From the NCBI GenBank assembly GCA_937996235.1, contig CALKVK010000033.1:1-64000 (forward strand): a stretch of 64,000 nt of DNA, in the 5' to 3' direction. Under the pieces are notes generated by a model, which saw only the letters and a list, made by a program, of their open reading frames with translations, had not been told where the DNA came from and did no database searches. The stretch is from an uncultured bacterium (lineage in GTDB: Bacteria; Planctomycetota; JAJSAM01; JAJVHW01). Below are positions 17,701-25,528 of the stretch, piece after piece (the first letter of the stretch is position 1; the number at the start of each line of letters is the position of its first letter). The position numbers were made by a program, and so were the translations under genes.

Positions 17701-18659
17701 CGGTCCGGCACGGAACGGACACAGCGAGCGTGGGGACGGCGGACGTACGCGGCGTTGCAGCCGGGGGCAGGAGTTCGACGGCGATCGTGAACGTGGCCGG
17801 GCACAACCACGGCTCGTCTGCGACCGCGCAACGCGACTCCGGTGGAGTCGTATCGTCCGCAGCCGCCCACGCCACCACCGTCCACGCTCCGCACGCGCTC
17901 GCGTTCGTGCCTCTTTCGTCACTCGCGGATGTCCGCGTCGTCGAAGGGCCGGCGATGATCCGGAGCGAGAACGGGCGGCTGCGCGGCTACGTACAGGCGA
18001 ACGTCCGTGGGCGCGATCTCGTCGGCTTTGTCGAGGCCGCACAGGAGACCGTCGCGCGCGAGGCGGCCCTGCCGCCGCGCGTTCACATCGAGTGGAGCGG
18101 GGAGTACGAGCATCACCTGCGCGCGCGGAACACGCTGTTCGTCGTCGTTCCGGCTGTCCTGCTCGCGATCATCGTCGTGCTCTGGATCGCATTTCGGGAC
18201 TGGGGGCAGGTGGGGCTCGTCATGCTCGCGGTGCCAGGAGCGCTCGCCGGCGGCGCGCTCGTGCAAGGCATCCTCGGGATCGACTTCAGTGTCCCGGTCT
18301 GGGTCGGCTACGCGGCCTGCTTCGGCATGGCGACGGAGACTGCCATCGTGATGCTGGTCTACCTCCGCAAGGCGGTCCTCGCGGCCGAGCCGGGGGATGA
18401 GCTGGCGCTGCGCGAGGCGGTGCTGAACGGCGCTGTGCGGCGCCTACGCCCGAAGCTTCTCACGGAGGCAACGACGATCCTCGCGCTGATCCCGATGCTC
18501 TGGGCGACGGGTCCGGGGGCCGACGTGATCACCCCGATGGCCGCCCCCGTTCTGGGCGGCATCCTGGTCGCGGACGAGGTGATCGACCTCCTCCTGCCGA
18601 CGCTCCTGTTCCAGGTCGAGCGGCGGAGGATGCAGCGCAGGCGCGCACGAACGGCATGA
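14748..18659 (+). CDS. cusA: CusA-type heavy-metal RND pump with two large insertions
   Basis: 1303 aa; usual CusA/CzcA proteins have about 1040. GTG start at 14748 overlaps the cusB stop. The RND layout is intact: TM1 with TPVDAVPDVSEGQV, the first porter loop, the TM bundle including NIMSLAGIAVSAGVLVDQAV then VLTDNA, the second loop with PIVNRVDMLATGIRTQVGIK, and the C-terminal bundle with ACFGMATETAIVMLVYLRKA. Two extra blocks account for the length. Residues about 625-834 hold roughly 165 additional mostly helical residues before the usual KEELLQELDKHLQFPGW. Residues about 979-1053 hold about 70 Gly/Ser/Thr/His-rich residues with GHNHGSS. Both are in periplasmic porter loops. The export substrate is likely Cu(I)/Ag(I) or another soft metal; the insertions are unexplained. 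Confidence 0.85.
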   Translation: MIARLISWSIRDRGVVLVLAAIFVTYGVATLLRTPVDAVPDVSEGQVLVHAAWSGQAPQEVEDQVTRPLSELLRGVRGVRTVRASSETGLSMVHVLLADGVDVAEARRLVQERLAEARGLPPGVVPRIGPDATATGQILWYTLDAEAADVGELRALQDQVIRPALASVPGVAEVASVGGARVEWQVEVDPWRLARYQVTVDDVATALSAASRNTGGGSVETAGGGLALRTVGIAATADELRAVVVRYAGGVPVRLRHVATVERGPAPRTAVLERDGSEVVGGVVTMLRGGNPLDVTRALESRMAELAPGLPQGVRIVPFYDRTRLVRGSVATMRRILVEETVIACGVILVVMGHAGASVVVCVALPLAVLGSLVLLRHVGVDCNIMSLAGIAVSAGVLVDQAVVLTDNAMNGLRARFGEDRVRGDVRETLLGPCVEVGRPILFGILVMLLSFLPVFALGGIEGRMFLPLAAAKSFALLTVGVLTVTVLPALLPSLLRGRMRREEESWIVRTTAGVYRPILAFVMDRPRAALVAFALLLGAGYGVASSLGRQFVPPLDEGSILDMPVTVPGVSVTQVTEYLKLRNTEIRTFPEVASVVGKAGRADSAMDPSPLEMVETIIELEPRELWPHRHLDDSDALREVRSVNAALVAGGNLEGTEEESLILEAAELASERFDAWTREVCRARQEEERARVGTALVASCLDDLSTDTDATAPALVAFGDRLSRRVLLHDVVELARAAGAQPSQRSSLLATLLGRAAQPFEEAREGVAACRDGLWAEFTDDLRWELDAATPRVFPRLAAEAITELAVARGARPVPSAAIDLVAAARDFRPYLRRKSKEELLQELDKHLQFPGWANIWTQPIVNRVDMLATGIRTQVGIKVSGPDLDTIQAAAGEVARVLRTVPGAVDVTSEQATGRRYVEVHVDRERAGRHGVSVEDVNRLVEVALGGAPVASTLDRDALVAICLRVVPSARQDIEALRNFPVPVRHGTDTASVGTADVRGVAAGGRSSTAIVNVAGHNHGSSATAQRDSGGVVSSAAAHATTVHAPHALAFVPLSSLADVRVVEGPAMIRSENGRLRGYVQANVRGRDLVGFVEAAQETVAREAALPPRVHIEWSGEYEHHLRARNTLFVVVPAVLLAIIVVLWIAFRDWGQVGLVMLAVPGALAGGALVQGILGIDFSVPVWVGYAACFGMATETAIVMLVYLRKAVLAAEPGDELALREAVLNGAVRRLRPKLLTEATTILALIPMLWATGPGADVITPMAAPVLGGILVADEVIDLLLPTLLFQVERRRMQRRRARTA

Positions 18660-18857
18660 ACGCCACTCCAACGCGTGGTTGTGCACCCGCGCACTCGGCG
18701 GAGCGTCATGCGTCGCGGCGCACTCGCAGTCCGCGCCGGGAGCATGCGTTCGGCCGAACACGCCTGCGCGAAGGAGCGAGCGCCGAAGACCTCCCATGTG
18801 GATCGTCCCTGTTCGATCCACGCTCTCGACACTGAGCGGCCGTAGCGTGATGCCGCC

Positions 18858-19451
18858 ATGGCACACAAGGGACCTGGTTCGGACGACGTCGTGGTACTGC
18901 TCCGGGGAACGCCCGGTGTCGGGAAGTCGACAGTGGCGAGGAGGCTTGTCGAACGGCTGGGCGAGGGAGCGGTTGTCGAGGTCGACCGGTTCCGGGCGAT
19001 GCTCGCCATCCCCGACTGGCACAGTCGTGCGCAGCATGCTGCAGGGCTCGTGGCGGCGTGCCGCGCGGCCGCGGGATTCGTGGAGGCCGGCGTCGCGCCG
19101 GTCGTTGTCGTCGACACCTTCGGGCGAGACGGCGTCGCGCGGGCCCGCGCACTCTTCGGGTCAGCCGTCGCGCGGGGGCGTTGCGTCACGCTGTGGGCTG
19201 CGCCCGAGGTGATCGAAGAGCGACTGGCCAGGCGCGCGGCCGGGTACGCCGACGTCGCGCAGTGTCATCTGATCAACGCCGAAGTGCTGCGCAGACGCCT
19301 CGACGACGACCTGCTCATCGACACCTCGCGACTCGACGTGGAGAGCGTAGTCGATCGCATCCATGCGGCGCTTGGCCTCGTTCGAGGTGGTCAGCGGCAT
19401 GGCGATGCGCGCGGCCGCACGGACGACGGCCGAACTGGGGTCATCCGGTAG
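18858..19451 (+). CDS. P-loop kinase-like ATPase (AAA_33 type)
   Basis: 197 aa. Walker A GTPGVGKST at residues 17-25, then the basic helix of small-molecule kinases, VEVDRFRAM (possible substrate-binding Asp/Arg), a Walker B-like VVVVDTF, and a lid-like segment with several arginines (EERLARRAAGYADVAQCHLI). The size and order match AAA_33/zeta-like kinases that phosphorylate small molecules or RNA ends. The last 25 residues are polar and disordered. It opens a four-gene run with a glycosyltransferase, a radical SAM enzyme and a multi-domain glycosyltransferase fusion (gaps of 19, -8 and 11 bases), so it may activate a sugar or nucleoside for that pathway; that role is inferred. Confidence 0.7.
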   Translation: MAHKGPGSDDVVVLLRGTPGVGKSTVARRLVERLGEGAVVEVDRFRAMLAIPDWHSRAQHAAGLVAACRAAAGFVEAGVAPVVVVDTFGRDGVARARALFGSAVARGRCVTLWAAPEVIEERLARRAAGYADVAQCHLINAEVLRRRLDDDLLIDTSRLDVESVVDRIHAALGLVRGGQRHGDARGRTDDGRTGVIR

Positions 19452-19470
19452 GCCGGTAGGTTTGCCCACG

Positions 19471-20310
19471 ATGCAGCCGATCGCGGTCCTGATCGCCACG
19501 CGGAACAGGGAGAGACTCCTGTGTGATCGCGCACTGCGGTCCGTCGCCGCTCAGTCCCATCGCCCCGCCGCGGTTGTCGTGGCGAACGACGGCGCACCGC
19601 TCAGCGAGTCGGTCCGATGCCGCATCCGCGACGTGGCAGCGCCAGGTGCTGCGACGCTCCTCCAGAACTCTCGGGCGCCGGGGGCGGCCGGCGCCTGGAA
19701 CACGGGGCTCCAGTGGCTGCGTGATCGCGGCCACGCAGGTTTCGTCGCGATCCTCGACGACGACGACGAGTGGGATCCCGACCATCTCGAGTCGAACGCC
19801 CGCGCGGCGACGGAGTCCGCAGCCGACCTCACGGTGTCCGGGCTGCGGTTGCGGATGGCCGGCGTGGACCGACCGCGACCGCTGATCGACGCGCTTCGCG
19901 CCGAAGACTTCCTTACCGGGAATCCCGGCTGGCAGGGCAGCAACACGTTCGCGCGGCTGTCGCTGCTCCTTGCCGTCGGCGGGTTCCGCGATGGACTCGC
20001 GAGCCTCAACGACCGCGACCTTGCCGTACGCGTGCTGCGAACTCCAGGCGTCCGGGCGACGGTCGTGCTCCGATGGACGGCGACCTGGCACCTCGACCCC
20101 GGAACCGGCCTTTCGAGCGCAGGATCCGCGGCCAAGCTCCGAGGGCTCGCAGCGTTCTGGAGTCTCTACGGGGGCGAGATGTCAGAGATTCAGGCGGAGC
20201 GATTCTTCGCGAGATCGGAGCGTCTGTTCGGATTCGATCGGGAGTCCATCGTCGCGCAGAATGTGGACTTGCCTAGTCGCGGGGCGTCGCGAGGGGACCT
20301 TCATGAGTGA
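19471..20310 (+). CDS. family 2 glycosyltransferase
   Basis: 279 aa from the ATG at 19471 (MQPIAVLIATRNRERLL), the normal start of a GT-A domain; the open frame begins earlier inside the preceding gene. GT2 features are the nucleotide-binding strand IAVLIATRNR, the conserved PGAAGAWNTGLQW, and the metal-binding acidic run ILDDDDEWDPDHLE (DxD equivalent), followed by NTFARLSLLLAVGGF in the acceptor region. Soluble, no membrane segments. The stop overlaps the next start by 8 bases, so it is coupled to the radical SAM gene. The sugar donor and acceptor are unknown. Confidence 0.85.
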   Translation: MQPIAVLIATRNRERLLCDRALRSVAAQSHRPAAVVVANDGAPLSESVRCRIRDVAAPGAATLLQNSRAPGAAGAWNTGLQWLRDRGHAGFVAILDDDDEWDPDHLESNARAATESAADLTVSGLRLRMAGVDRPRPLIDALRAEDFLTGNPGWQGSNTFARLSLLLAVGGFRDGLASLNDRDLAVRVLRTPGVRATVVLRWTATWHLDPGTGLSSAGSAAKLRGLAAFWSLYGGEMSEIQAERFFARSERLFGFDRESIVAQNVDLPSRGASRGDLHE

Positions 20311-21247
20311 AGCGACGAACAGCTTCTCCGTCCTTCCGGATCTGGCGCGCCGTATGCCACGCGTCTCGAGGCGGCTGGTCTGGTACTGGCGCATGGTGTA
20401 CCGCCTCCGTGCCGCGTGGCGGCACACGCGGATTTCGCGGTCTGTAACCAGACTCCTCGGTCGTCAGTACACCCGAAGCCGCGACCTGATCGAGATCGAC
20501 ATCACCTACGCCTGCAACCTCCACTGCCTGAACTGCAATCGCTCGGTCCGCCAGGCGCGCGAGGCGATGCACATGCCTCTGTCGATGGTGTCGCGATTCG
20601 TTGACGACTCGATCTCGCGCGGGCAGCGCTGGCGCCGCATCCGGGTCCTCGGCGGAGAACCGACGCTCCACCCGAAGTTCGAAGCGATCGTCGCGGAGCT
20701 TCTGCGCTACCGCCGCTGGAACGCGGCCTGCATTGTCGAGGTCGTGACCAACGGCTTCGGAGAATCGGTGGTGGCGGCGCTCCGACGGCTCCCGGGCGAG
20801 GTCATGGTCGACAACTCGGCGAAGGCCTCCCCGGTGCAGGTCCACTTCGGTCCGTTCAACATGGCGCCCGTCGACGATGCTGCGTACCGGCACGCCGACT
20901 TCTCGAACGGCTGTGCCGTCCTGCGTGATTGCGGGATGGGGCTCACGCCGATGGGGTACTACCCGTGCGCCGTGGCGGGTGGGATCGACCGGATCACAGG
21001 CGACGGACTGGGGCGGGCTTCGCTGCCCGACGATTCCGACGACATGGCGGAGGTGGCGGCCCGGCTCTGTCGCCTGTGCGGCCGCTTCCGCGACGGGCAC
21101 TTCGTGCCGCGCGTCCTGCGGCCGGTGCTCGACACAGAGCAGGTGTCGCCGAGCTGGCAGGCGCTGTATGCCAGGTGGCACGCGAGGCGGGCGACCGCCC
21201 GGCCGCCGGCGGTTGAGCAGTCGGCGACGACGAGGACGTCGGAGTAG
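20303..21247 (+). CDS. radical SAM enzyme with C-terminal cysteine region
   Basis: 314 aa. The 4Fe-4S binding motif CNLHCLNC (CxxxCxxC) lies in IDITYACNLHCLNCNRSVRQ, about residues 66-85. The GGEPTLH motif (SAM amino-group contact) follows. The C-terminus carries further cysteines: FSNGCAVLRDCGMGLTPMGY, then YYPCAV and LCRLCGRF, a twitch/SPASM-like region that may bind a second cluster or zinc. The start at 20303 overlaps the glycosyltransferase stop. A basic N-terminal segment (RRLVWYWRMVYRLRAAWRHT) precedes the catalytic domain and could contact membrane or nucleic acid. Chemistry is unassigned; between two glycosyltransferase genes, C-H or sugar-ring modification of the same product is plausible. 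Confidence 0.85.
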   Translation: MSEATNSFSVLPDLARRMPRVSRRLVWYWRMVYRLRAAWRHTRISRSVTRLLGRQYTRSRDLIEIDITYACNLHCLNCNRSVRQAREAMHMPLSMVSRFVDDSISRGQRWRRIRVLGGEPTLHPKFEAIVAELLRYRRWNAACIVEVVTNGFGESVVAALRRLPGEVMVDNSAKASPVQVHFGPFNMAPVDDAAYRHADFSNGCAVLRDCGMGLTPMGYYPCAVAGGIDRITGDGLGRASLPDDSDDMAEVAARLCRLCGRFRDGHFVPRVLRPVLDTEQVSPSWQALYARWHARRATARPPAVEQSATTRTSE

Positions 21248-21258
21248 GAGCGTCAACG

Positions 21259-24255
21259 ATGATCCCCCCGCGCCCGCGGGACTCCATCGAACTCGGGACT
21301 CGGGACCTGCGAGTGGTCTCGGCGCTTGGAGACGCCGCGGCTCGGAGCGCCGACGTCACCGTCGCGGTGACGGCCCACGGGCCCCGCTACGACCTGCGGC
21401 GGTGCCTCGCGAGCGTCGCGGCTCAGCACGTGGCGGCCGAGCGCCTGGCGGTCGTCGTCCTCATCGATCAGGTCGGCGACGGCCCTCTCGACGTCGCTGT
21501 GCCCGCCGAGCTCGCGGATCGGACGGTGATTCTCACCGCCAACTGCGGCTCGCCGGCTCGCGCTCGGAACGCGGTGCTCGAGTACGTCGAGTCTCACCTG
21601 CCCGCCTGCCGCTGGGTCGCGCGACTGGATTGGGACGACCGCTTCGCTGATCCCTACTCGCTTGCGGCCGCCGTGGAGCTCGGGGAGCGGCGAGGAGCGG
21701 GCTACGTGGTCGGCGGCAATCGCGTCGTCGCAGCGTCCGGCGACGTGCTCTGCCTGAACCCGGCCGGAGCGTGGATGTGCGACCCTTCCGCCGTCGTGGA
21801 TCGCTTGCGCCAGATGGCGCAGGGGACGGCCGCGAACGAACTCCCCTCCTGCAATCTGCTGTTGTCCACGCGCGCTGGCCTGCGCTACCCGGACACCGCA
21901 AGCGCCGAGGATCACTGGCTGGTGGCGAGCCTGCTGGTCCTGGCACCCGATCGTGGAGCGGTACTCGAGGAACCGCTGTTCGCCGACTACACGCTGGATG
22001 GCGCCGTAACGCGCGAGGCCCGTGATCAGGGGCGTCACCGCCGGGCAAGGGCGGCGTTGCACGCGGCCGCCGCGACGTGGCTCCGTGCTCGATCGCTGCC
22101 CGGCAGCATCCTGGGGTTCGGACAGGAAGGGATCGTGCGGCGCATCGACGGGCACGTGGTCAAGCAGTTCTACGCGGGCATCCTCGACGCGGACAAGGCA
22201 GCGTGGCTTGCTCGGGCGCTTCGCGGGACCCCCGGTGCCTTGCCGTCGATCGAGCTCCGCCGAGGCGAGGATCCCGAGACCTGGATCGCGTCCTACCGTT
22301 GGGAGGAGACGGCGGCGGTCAAGCTCGCCGGAAGCGCCGCTGTCGCCGACTTCCTGTCCGAGTGCCTCGCGCGCAGGGTGGTCTGCGGCAACATCAAGCG
22401 CTCGAACTTCCGGCTGCGCGCCGACGGGGGCGTCACGTACATCGACGTGGGCAACTGGATCGTCCCGATGGACGTGTCCGTGTTCCGGGACAGCGCGGCG
22501 CGGCTGTACTCCATCGGAGTGCTCGGCGCGTCCGACGAGGAGCTGCTCCGCCGCCCGGCGGACCACTCCCGGCCGGAGATCTGGGAGCGGCTGCCAGGCT
22601 TCGCCGCGTTCTACCTGGACGTCGTGGCGAAGCGCGTGACTTCGCAGTGGAGCGGGTCAGCGTCGCTGCCAGCGCCGACGCGTCGGCCCGACGTCTCGTT
22701 GCTCATCAAGGCGTGCGCGATGGACGCCGCGCACGCGCCCGCGCAGATCGCCCACATCGTCGATCAGCTCGTCGGACCCGCAGACTTCGCCGAGCGCCTC
22801 CTCGTGATCGACCCGCACCCGGGCCCCTTCCCGCGGCCGCACGCGCAGGGTGATCTCGACTCGCTGTTGCAGACCGCCGAGGACGCGGTCTCGCGCGGAA
22901 CGCTCGACCGCTACGTCGTTGCACCGGATGACGAACTGGAGACCAAGCGCGTGAACTGCGCGTGGTTCGATCTCGAGACGGCGGCGGCGCGTACCGTCGA
23001 GGGTGTACCGGTCGCACGGCAGCTCTGGAGCTTCGAGCAGGTCCGCACGCGTTACGTGCTCCAGTGCGACGTGGACGTGCTCGTCGGCCGCCGCGCCGCC
23101 GCCCATGACTACCTCGCGGAGATGCTCGAGGCCGTGCGTGCCCCGGGCGTCGTCGGGGTCGCCTTCAACATCGCGAAGGACCCCGACTCGCCGTTCCAGC
23201 TTTATGGAGCGCCGGCGGGGGAGTTCAAGCCCGAGGTGCGGTGCGGGCTTCTCGACCTCGAGCGGCTGCGCGAGTGCTGCCCGCTTCCGAACGCCGTCCT
23301 CGGCGACCTGCTCGCGCTGACGTGGTACCAGGCACTTCACGAACAGCAGCGGCGGCACGGCCTGCGCACGCTCCGGGGCGGACATCCGGCGACGTTCTAC
23401 GTGCACCCGCCGAACCACAGTAAGGGGGACAGGGAGGCCTTGGCCAGGATCCGGGACCTCGTCGCGCAGGGGCTGACTCCCGTCTCGCAGTGGGGACGAT
23501 GGGACCTCGAAGCGGTGGATGCGGAGTGGGCGTACGCGACGCGTGCCGAGCCCCTAGTGATCCTCGCGCGGGGGCGCAACACGGGCCGGGCGAAGGTCGA
23601 GCGCTTTGCGGCCAGCCTGCGGATGCAGGATGAACAGTCGTTCGGCCTCGTCGTCATCGACGATGCGTCCGACGACGGGTCTTCGCGCGGACTCGCCACC
23701 GCTCTGGAGTGGCTCGGGGCGCGACTGACGTTGGTCCGGCACGACGTGCGGCGGGGACGCGTCGCGAACACGCTCCTGGGGATCCGGCACATCTGCGTCG
23801 ACCCGGCCACACTCGTCGTCGTCGTGGACCTCGACGACGCTCTCGCCGATCGGAGCGCGATCCGCCGGCTGCGGGACCTGCGCGCCGCCGGCCACGACGT
23901 GATCCTCGCCGCCCCGTTCCGGCCGGACGCCCCGACGAAGGTGTACCGGCCGGACTTCGAGCGGCCCCGGGAGACCTTCGGCGGCGACGTCTGGATCCAC
24001 CTGCGCGCCTTCGAGAAGGGGCTGGCTGATCGGCTGCCGGACGACGCGTTTCGGCTGGACGGTCGGTGGATCGAGCAGTGCGACGACTACGCCCTCATGG
24101 TGCCCGTAGTCGAGATGGCCCGGAATCCGGTCTACGTCCCCGAGTACCTCTCCTGGCACGAGCGCACCACGACGAAGACGCTGGCGGAACAGGAGGTCAC
24201 GGATGCCGTGATCCTGCGGATACTGGCCAAGGCTCCGCTCGACCGCGCTCGCTGA
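21259..24255 (+). CDS. fusion of glycosyltransferase, kinase-like and two further glycosyltransferase-like domains
   Basis: 998 aa, soluble. Residues about 33-250: GT2-type domain with VTVAVTAHGPRYDLRRCLAS and acidic ARLDWDDRFADPYS (W125, D126). Residues about 283-425: kinase-like domain with a glycine loop (ILGFGQEGIV), VVKQFY holding a possible ATP lysine, a catalytic-loop-like CGNIKRSNF, and an IDVGNW segment in the place of DFG; key residues are not the canonical set, so activity is uncertain. Residues about 475-760: second GT-like domain with VLQCDVDVLVG. Residues about 765-998: third GT2 domain with LVVIDDASDDGSSRG and VVVVDLDDALADRSAI. It starts 11 bases after the radical SAM gene. This four-domain arrangement is not one I recognise. 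Product and acceptor are unknown. Confidence 0.75.
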   Translation: MIPPRPRDSIELGTRDLRVVSALGDAAARSADVTVAVTAHGPRYDLRRCLASVAAQHVAAERLAVVVLIDQVGDGPLDVAVPAELADRTVILTANCGSPARARNAVLEYVESHLPACRWVARLDWDDRFADPYSLAAAVELGERRGAGYVVGGNRVVAASGDVLCLNPAGAWMCDPSAVVDRLRQMAQGTAANELPSCNLLLSTRAGLRYPDTASAEDHWLVASLLVLAPDRGAVLEEPLFADYTLDGAVTREARDQGRHRRARAALHAAAATWLRARSLPGSILGFGQEGIVRRIDGHVVKQFYAGILDADKAAWLARALRGTPGALPSIELRRGEDPETWIASYRWEETAAVKLAGSAAVADFLSECLARRVVCGNIKRSNFRLRADGGVTYIDVGNWIVPMDVSVFRDSAARLYSIGVLGASDEELLRRPADHSRPEIWERLPGFAAFYLDVVAKRVTSQWSGSASLPAPTRRPDVSLLIKACAMDAAHAPAQIAHIVDQLVGPADFAERLLVIDPHPGPFPRPHAQGDLDSLLQTAEDAVSRGTLDRYVVAPDDELETKRVNCAWFDLETAAARTVEGVPVARQLWSFEQVRTRYVLQCDVDVLVGRRAAAHDYLAEMLEAVRAPGVVGVAFNIAKDPDSPFQLYGAPAGEFKPEVRCGLLDLERLRECCPLPNAVLGDLLALTWYQALHEQQRRHGLRTLRGGHPATFYVHPPNHSKGDREALARIRDLVAQGLTPVSQWGRWDLEAVDAEWAYATRAEPLVILARGRNTGRAKVERFAASLRMQDEQSFGLVVIDDASDDGSSRGLATALEWLGARLTLVRHDVRRGRVANTLLGIRHICVDPATLVVVVDLDDALADRSAIRRLRDLRAAGHDVILAAPFRPDAPTKVYRPDFERPRETFGGDVWIHLRAFEKGLADRLPDDAFRLDGRWIEQCDDYALMVPVVEMARNPVYVPEYLSWHERTTTKTLAEQEVTDAVILRILAKAPLDRAR

Positions 24256-24435
24256 ACTTGGACGTTCCGATCCACGCGGGGATGTCCTCCGGCGAGGTCA
24301 GGTGTGTCGCGGACGCTGGGAGCCGGCTCCGAGGGCTAGAGCGGGGGTGACCTGGCCCGCGCCTCAGACCCGGCGCGCGCCCAGTGGCACAGGTCGTGCG
24401 TCAGGTGCGCGGACGGCGATGGGGGCACGGCAACC

Positions 24436-25458
24436 ATGGCGCACTGCCGGGGACGGAGCGGACCGCTCGACGACGTGCTGCGCAGCGCACGGTCGCTCGG
24501 CCTGCACCCCGAGCGCGAGGACATCCAGGCGCTCGATGCGCTCGCGGCCCGACTGGCCGAGCGCGTGCGCACTGAGCAGGCGGCGGCGGAGATCGCCGTG
24601 GCGGCGGAACTCGCGGTGCTCAACGCGCTCATCGCGAATGGCGACCCTCGAGACGGGCGCGACCGGGCGCGAATCGAGTCCGAGATGGCCGGCGCCGTGG
24701 CCCGGATCGACGCGGAGATCCTCAGGCTCGAGGCCCAGCGGGGGCCCTTGCGTCGCCTCGTGAACCTGTTCCGAGTCGCGTGGGCGCGGTCGCGCGGCGC
24801 GGCGTGGCGGCAGTGGGGAGCGCGCGAACTGCGGCTCGTCGATTCGCGGGCCGCCGCGCGTGTACTGCGACGCGAGGCACTGCGCGCCGAGCCGGCACGG
24901 GAGGTCGGGCGCCGTGTCCGAGAGCACGTGGAGCGGCTGGATGCGTGCCGGCGGCTGCTCGCGTCGCCTGCGATGGTCGGTGCGCGCGCTGAGATGCGCG
25001 TCGCAGACGAACTCCGCGCGCTCCCGGTCGGGTTCCACGTGCTGCACCACCTGCGTCTGCGTGCCAGCCACTTTCTGCGCCACAACGGAACTCCGCTGAT
25101 GAGCGCGGAACTCGACCACGTGGTCGTGGGCCCGACGGGCGTCTGGGCAATCGAGACCAAGTGCTGGGGGCGCAGCTTCGTCGCGGCGGGGGACTTCTTC
25201 GACCCGTTCGACCAGATCGGCCGCGCCGGGCTTCTCTGTCATGTGCTGTTGAAGGAGGCAGGCCTTCCCGCGAACGTCGCGCGGCTGATCGTCCCGTTCG
25301 GCGAACTCCCCGCGCCGCCACCCGACTCGTGGGTGCGCGTCGTGCGACCCGAGCGCGTCCGGCGTTGGATCGAGCACGGTAGGGAGCGGCTCGACCCCCG
25401 AGACGTCTCCGCGATCGCCGACTTCCTCTGGGACAAGTTCGGGGACTCGGCGGTCTGA
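24436..25458 (+). CDS. NERD-domain putative nuclease
   Basis: 340 aa. The N-terminal 170 residues are helical and charged, with a likely coiled coil (TEQAAAEIAVAAELAVLNAL). From about residue 180 a NERD domain follows: GARAEMRVADELRALPVGFH, the catalytic-type aspartate in MSAELDHVVVG (about 225) and the ExK pair in WAIETKCWGR (about 240). This is the PD-(D/E)XK core of NERD proteins, which occur in defence and DNA-processing contexts. It starts 180 bases after the GT fusion gene and leads two more candidate nucleases in the same direction. Confidence 0.75.
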   Translation: MAHCRGRSGPLDDVLRSARSLGLHPEREDIQALDALAARLAERVRTEQAAAEIAVAAELAVLNALIANGDPRDGRDRARIESEMAGAVARIDAEILRLEAQRGPLRRLVNLFRVAWARSRGAAWRQWGARELRLVDSRAAARVLRREALRAEPAREVGRRVREHVERLDACRRLLASPAMVGARAEMRVADELRALPVGFHVLHHLRLRASHFLRHNGTPLMSAELDHVVVGPTGVWAIETKCWGRSFVAAGDFFDPFDQIGRAGLLCHVLLKEAGLPANVARLIVPFGELPAPPPDSWVRVVRPERVRRWIEHGRERLDPRDVSAIADFLWDKFGDSAV

Positions 25459-25528
25459 CCTGCATGATGGTCGTCTCGCCCGGGCGGGCGACAGCTCGGG
25501 CGATGGAAGTAGGAGGAGAGGAATCGCG

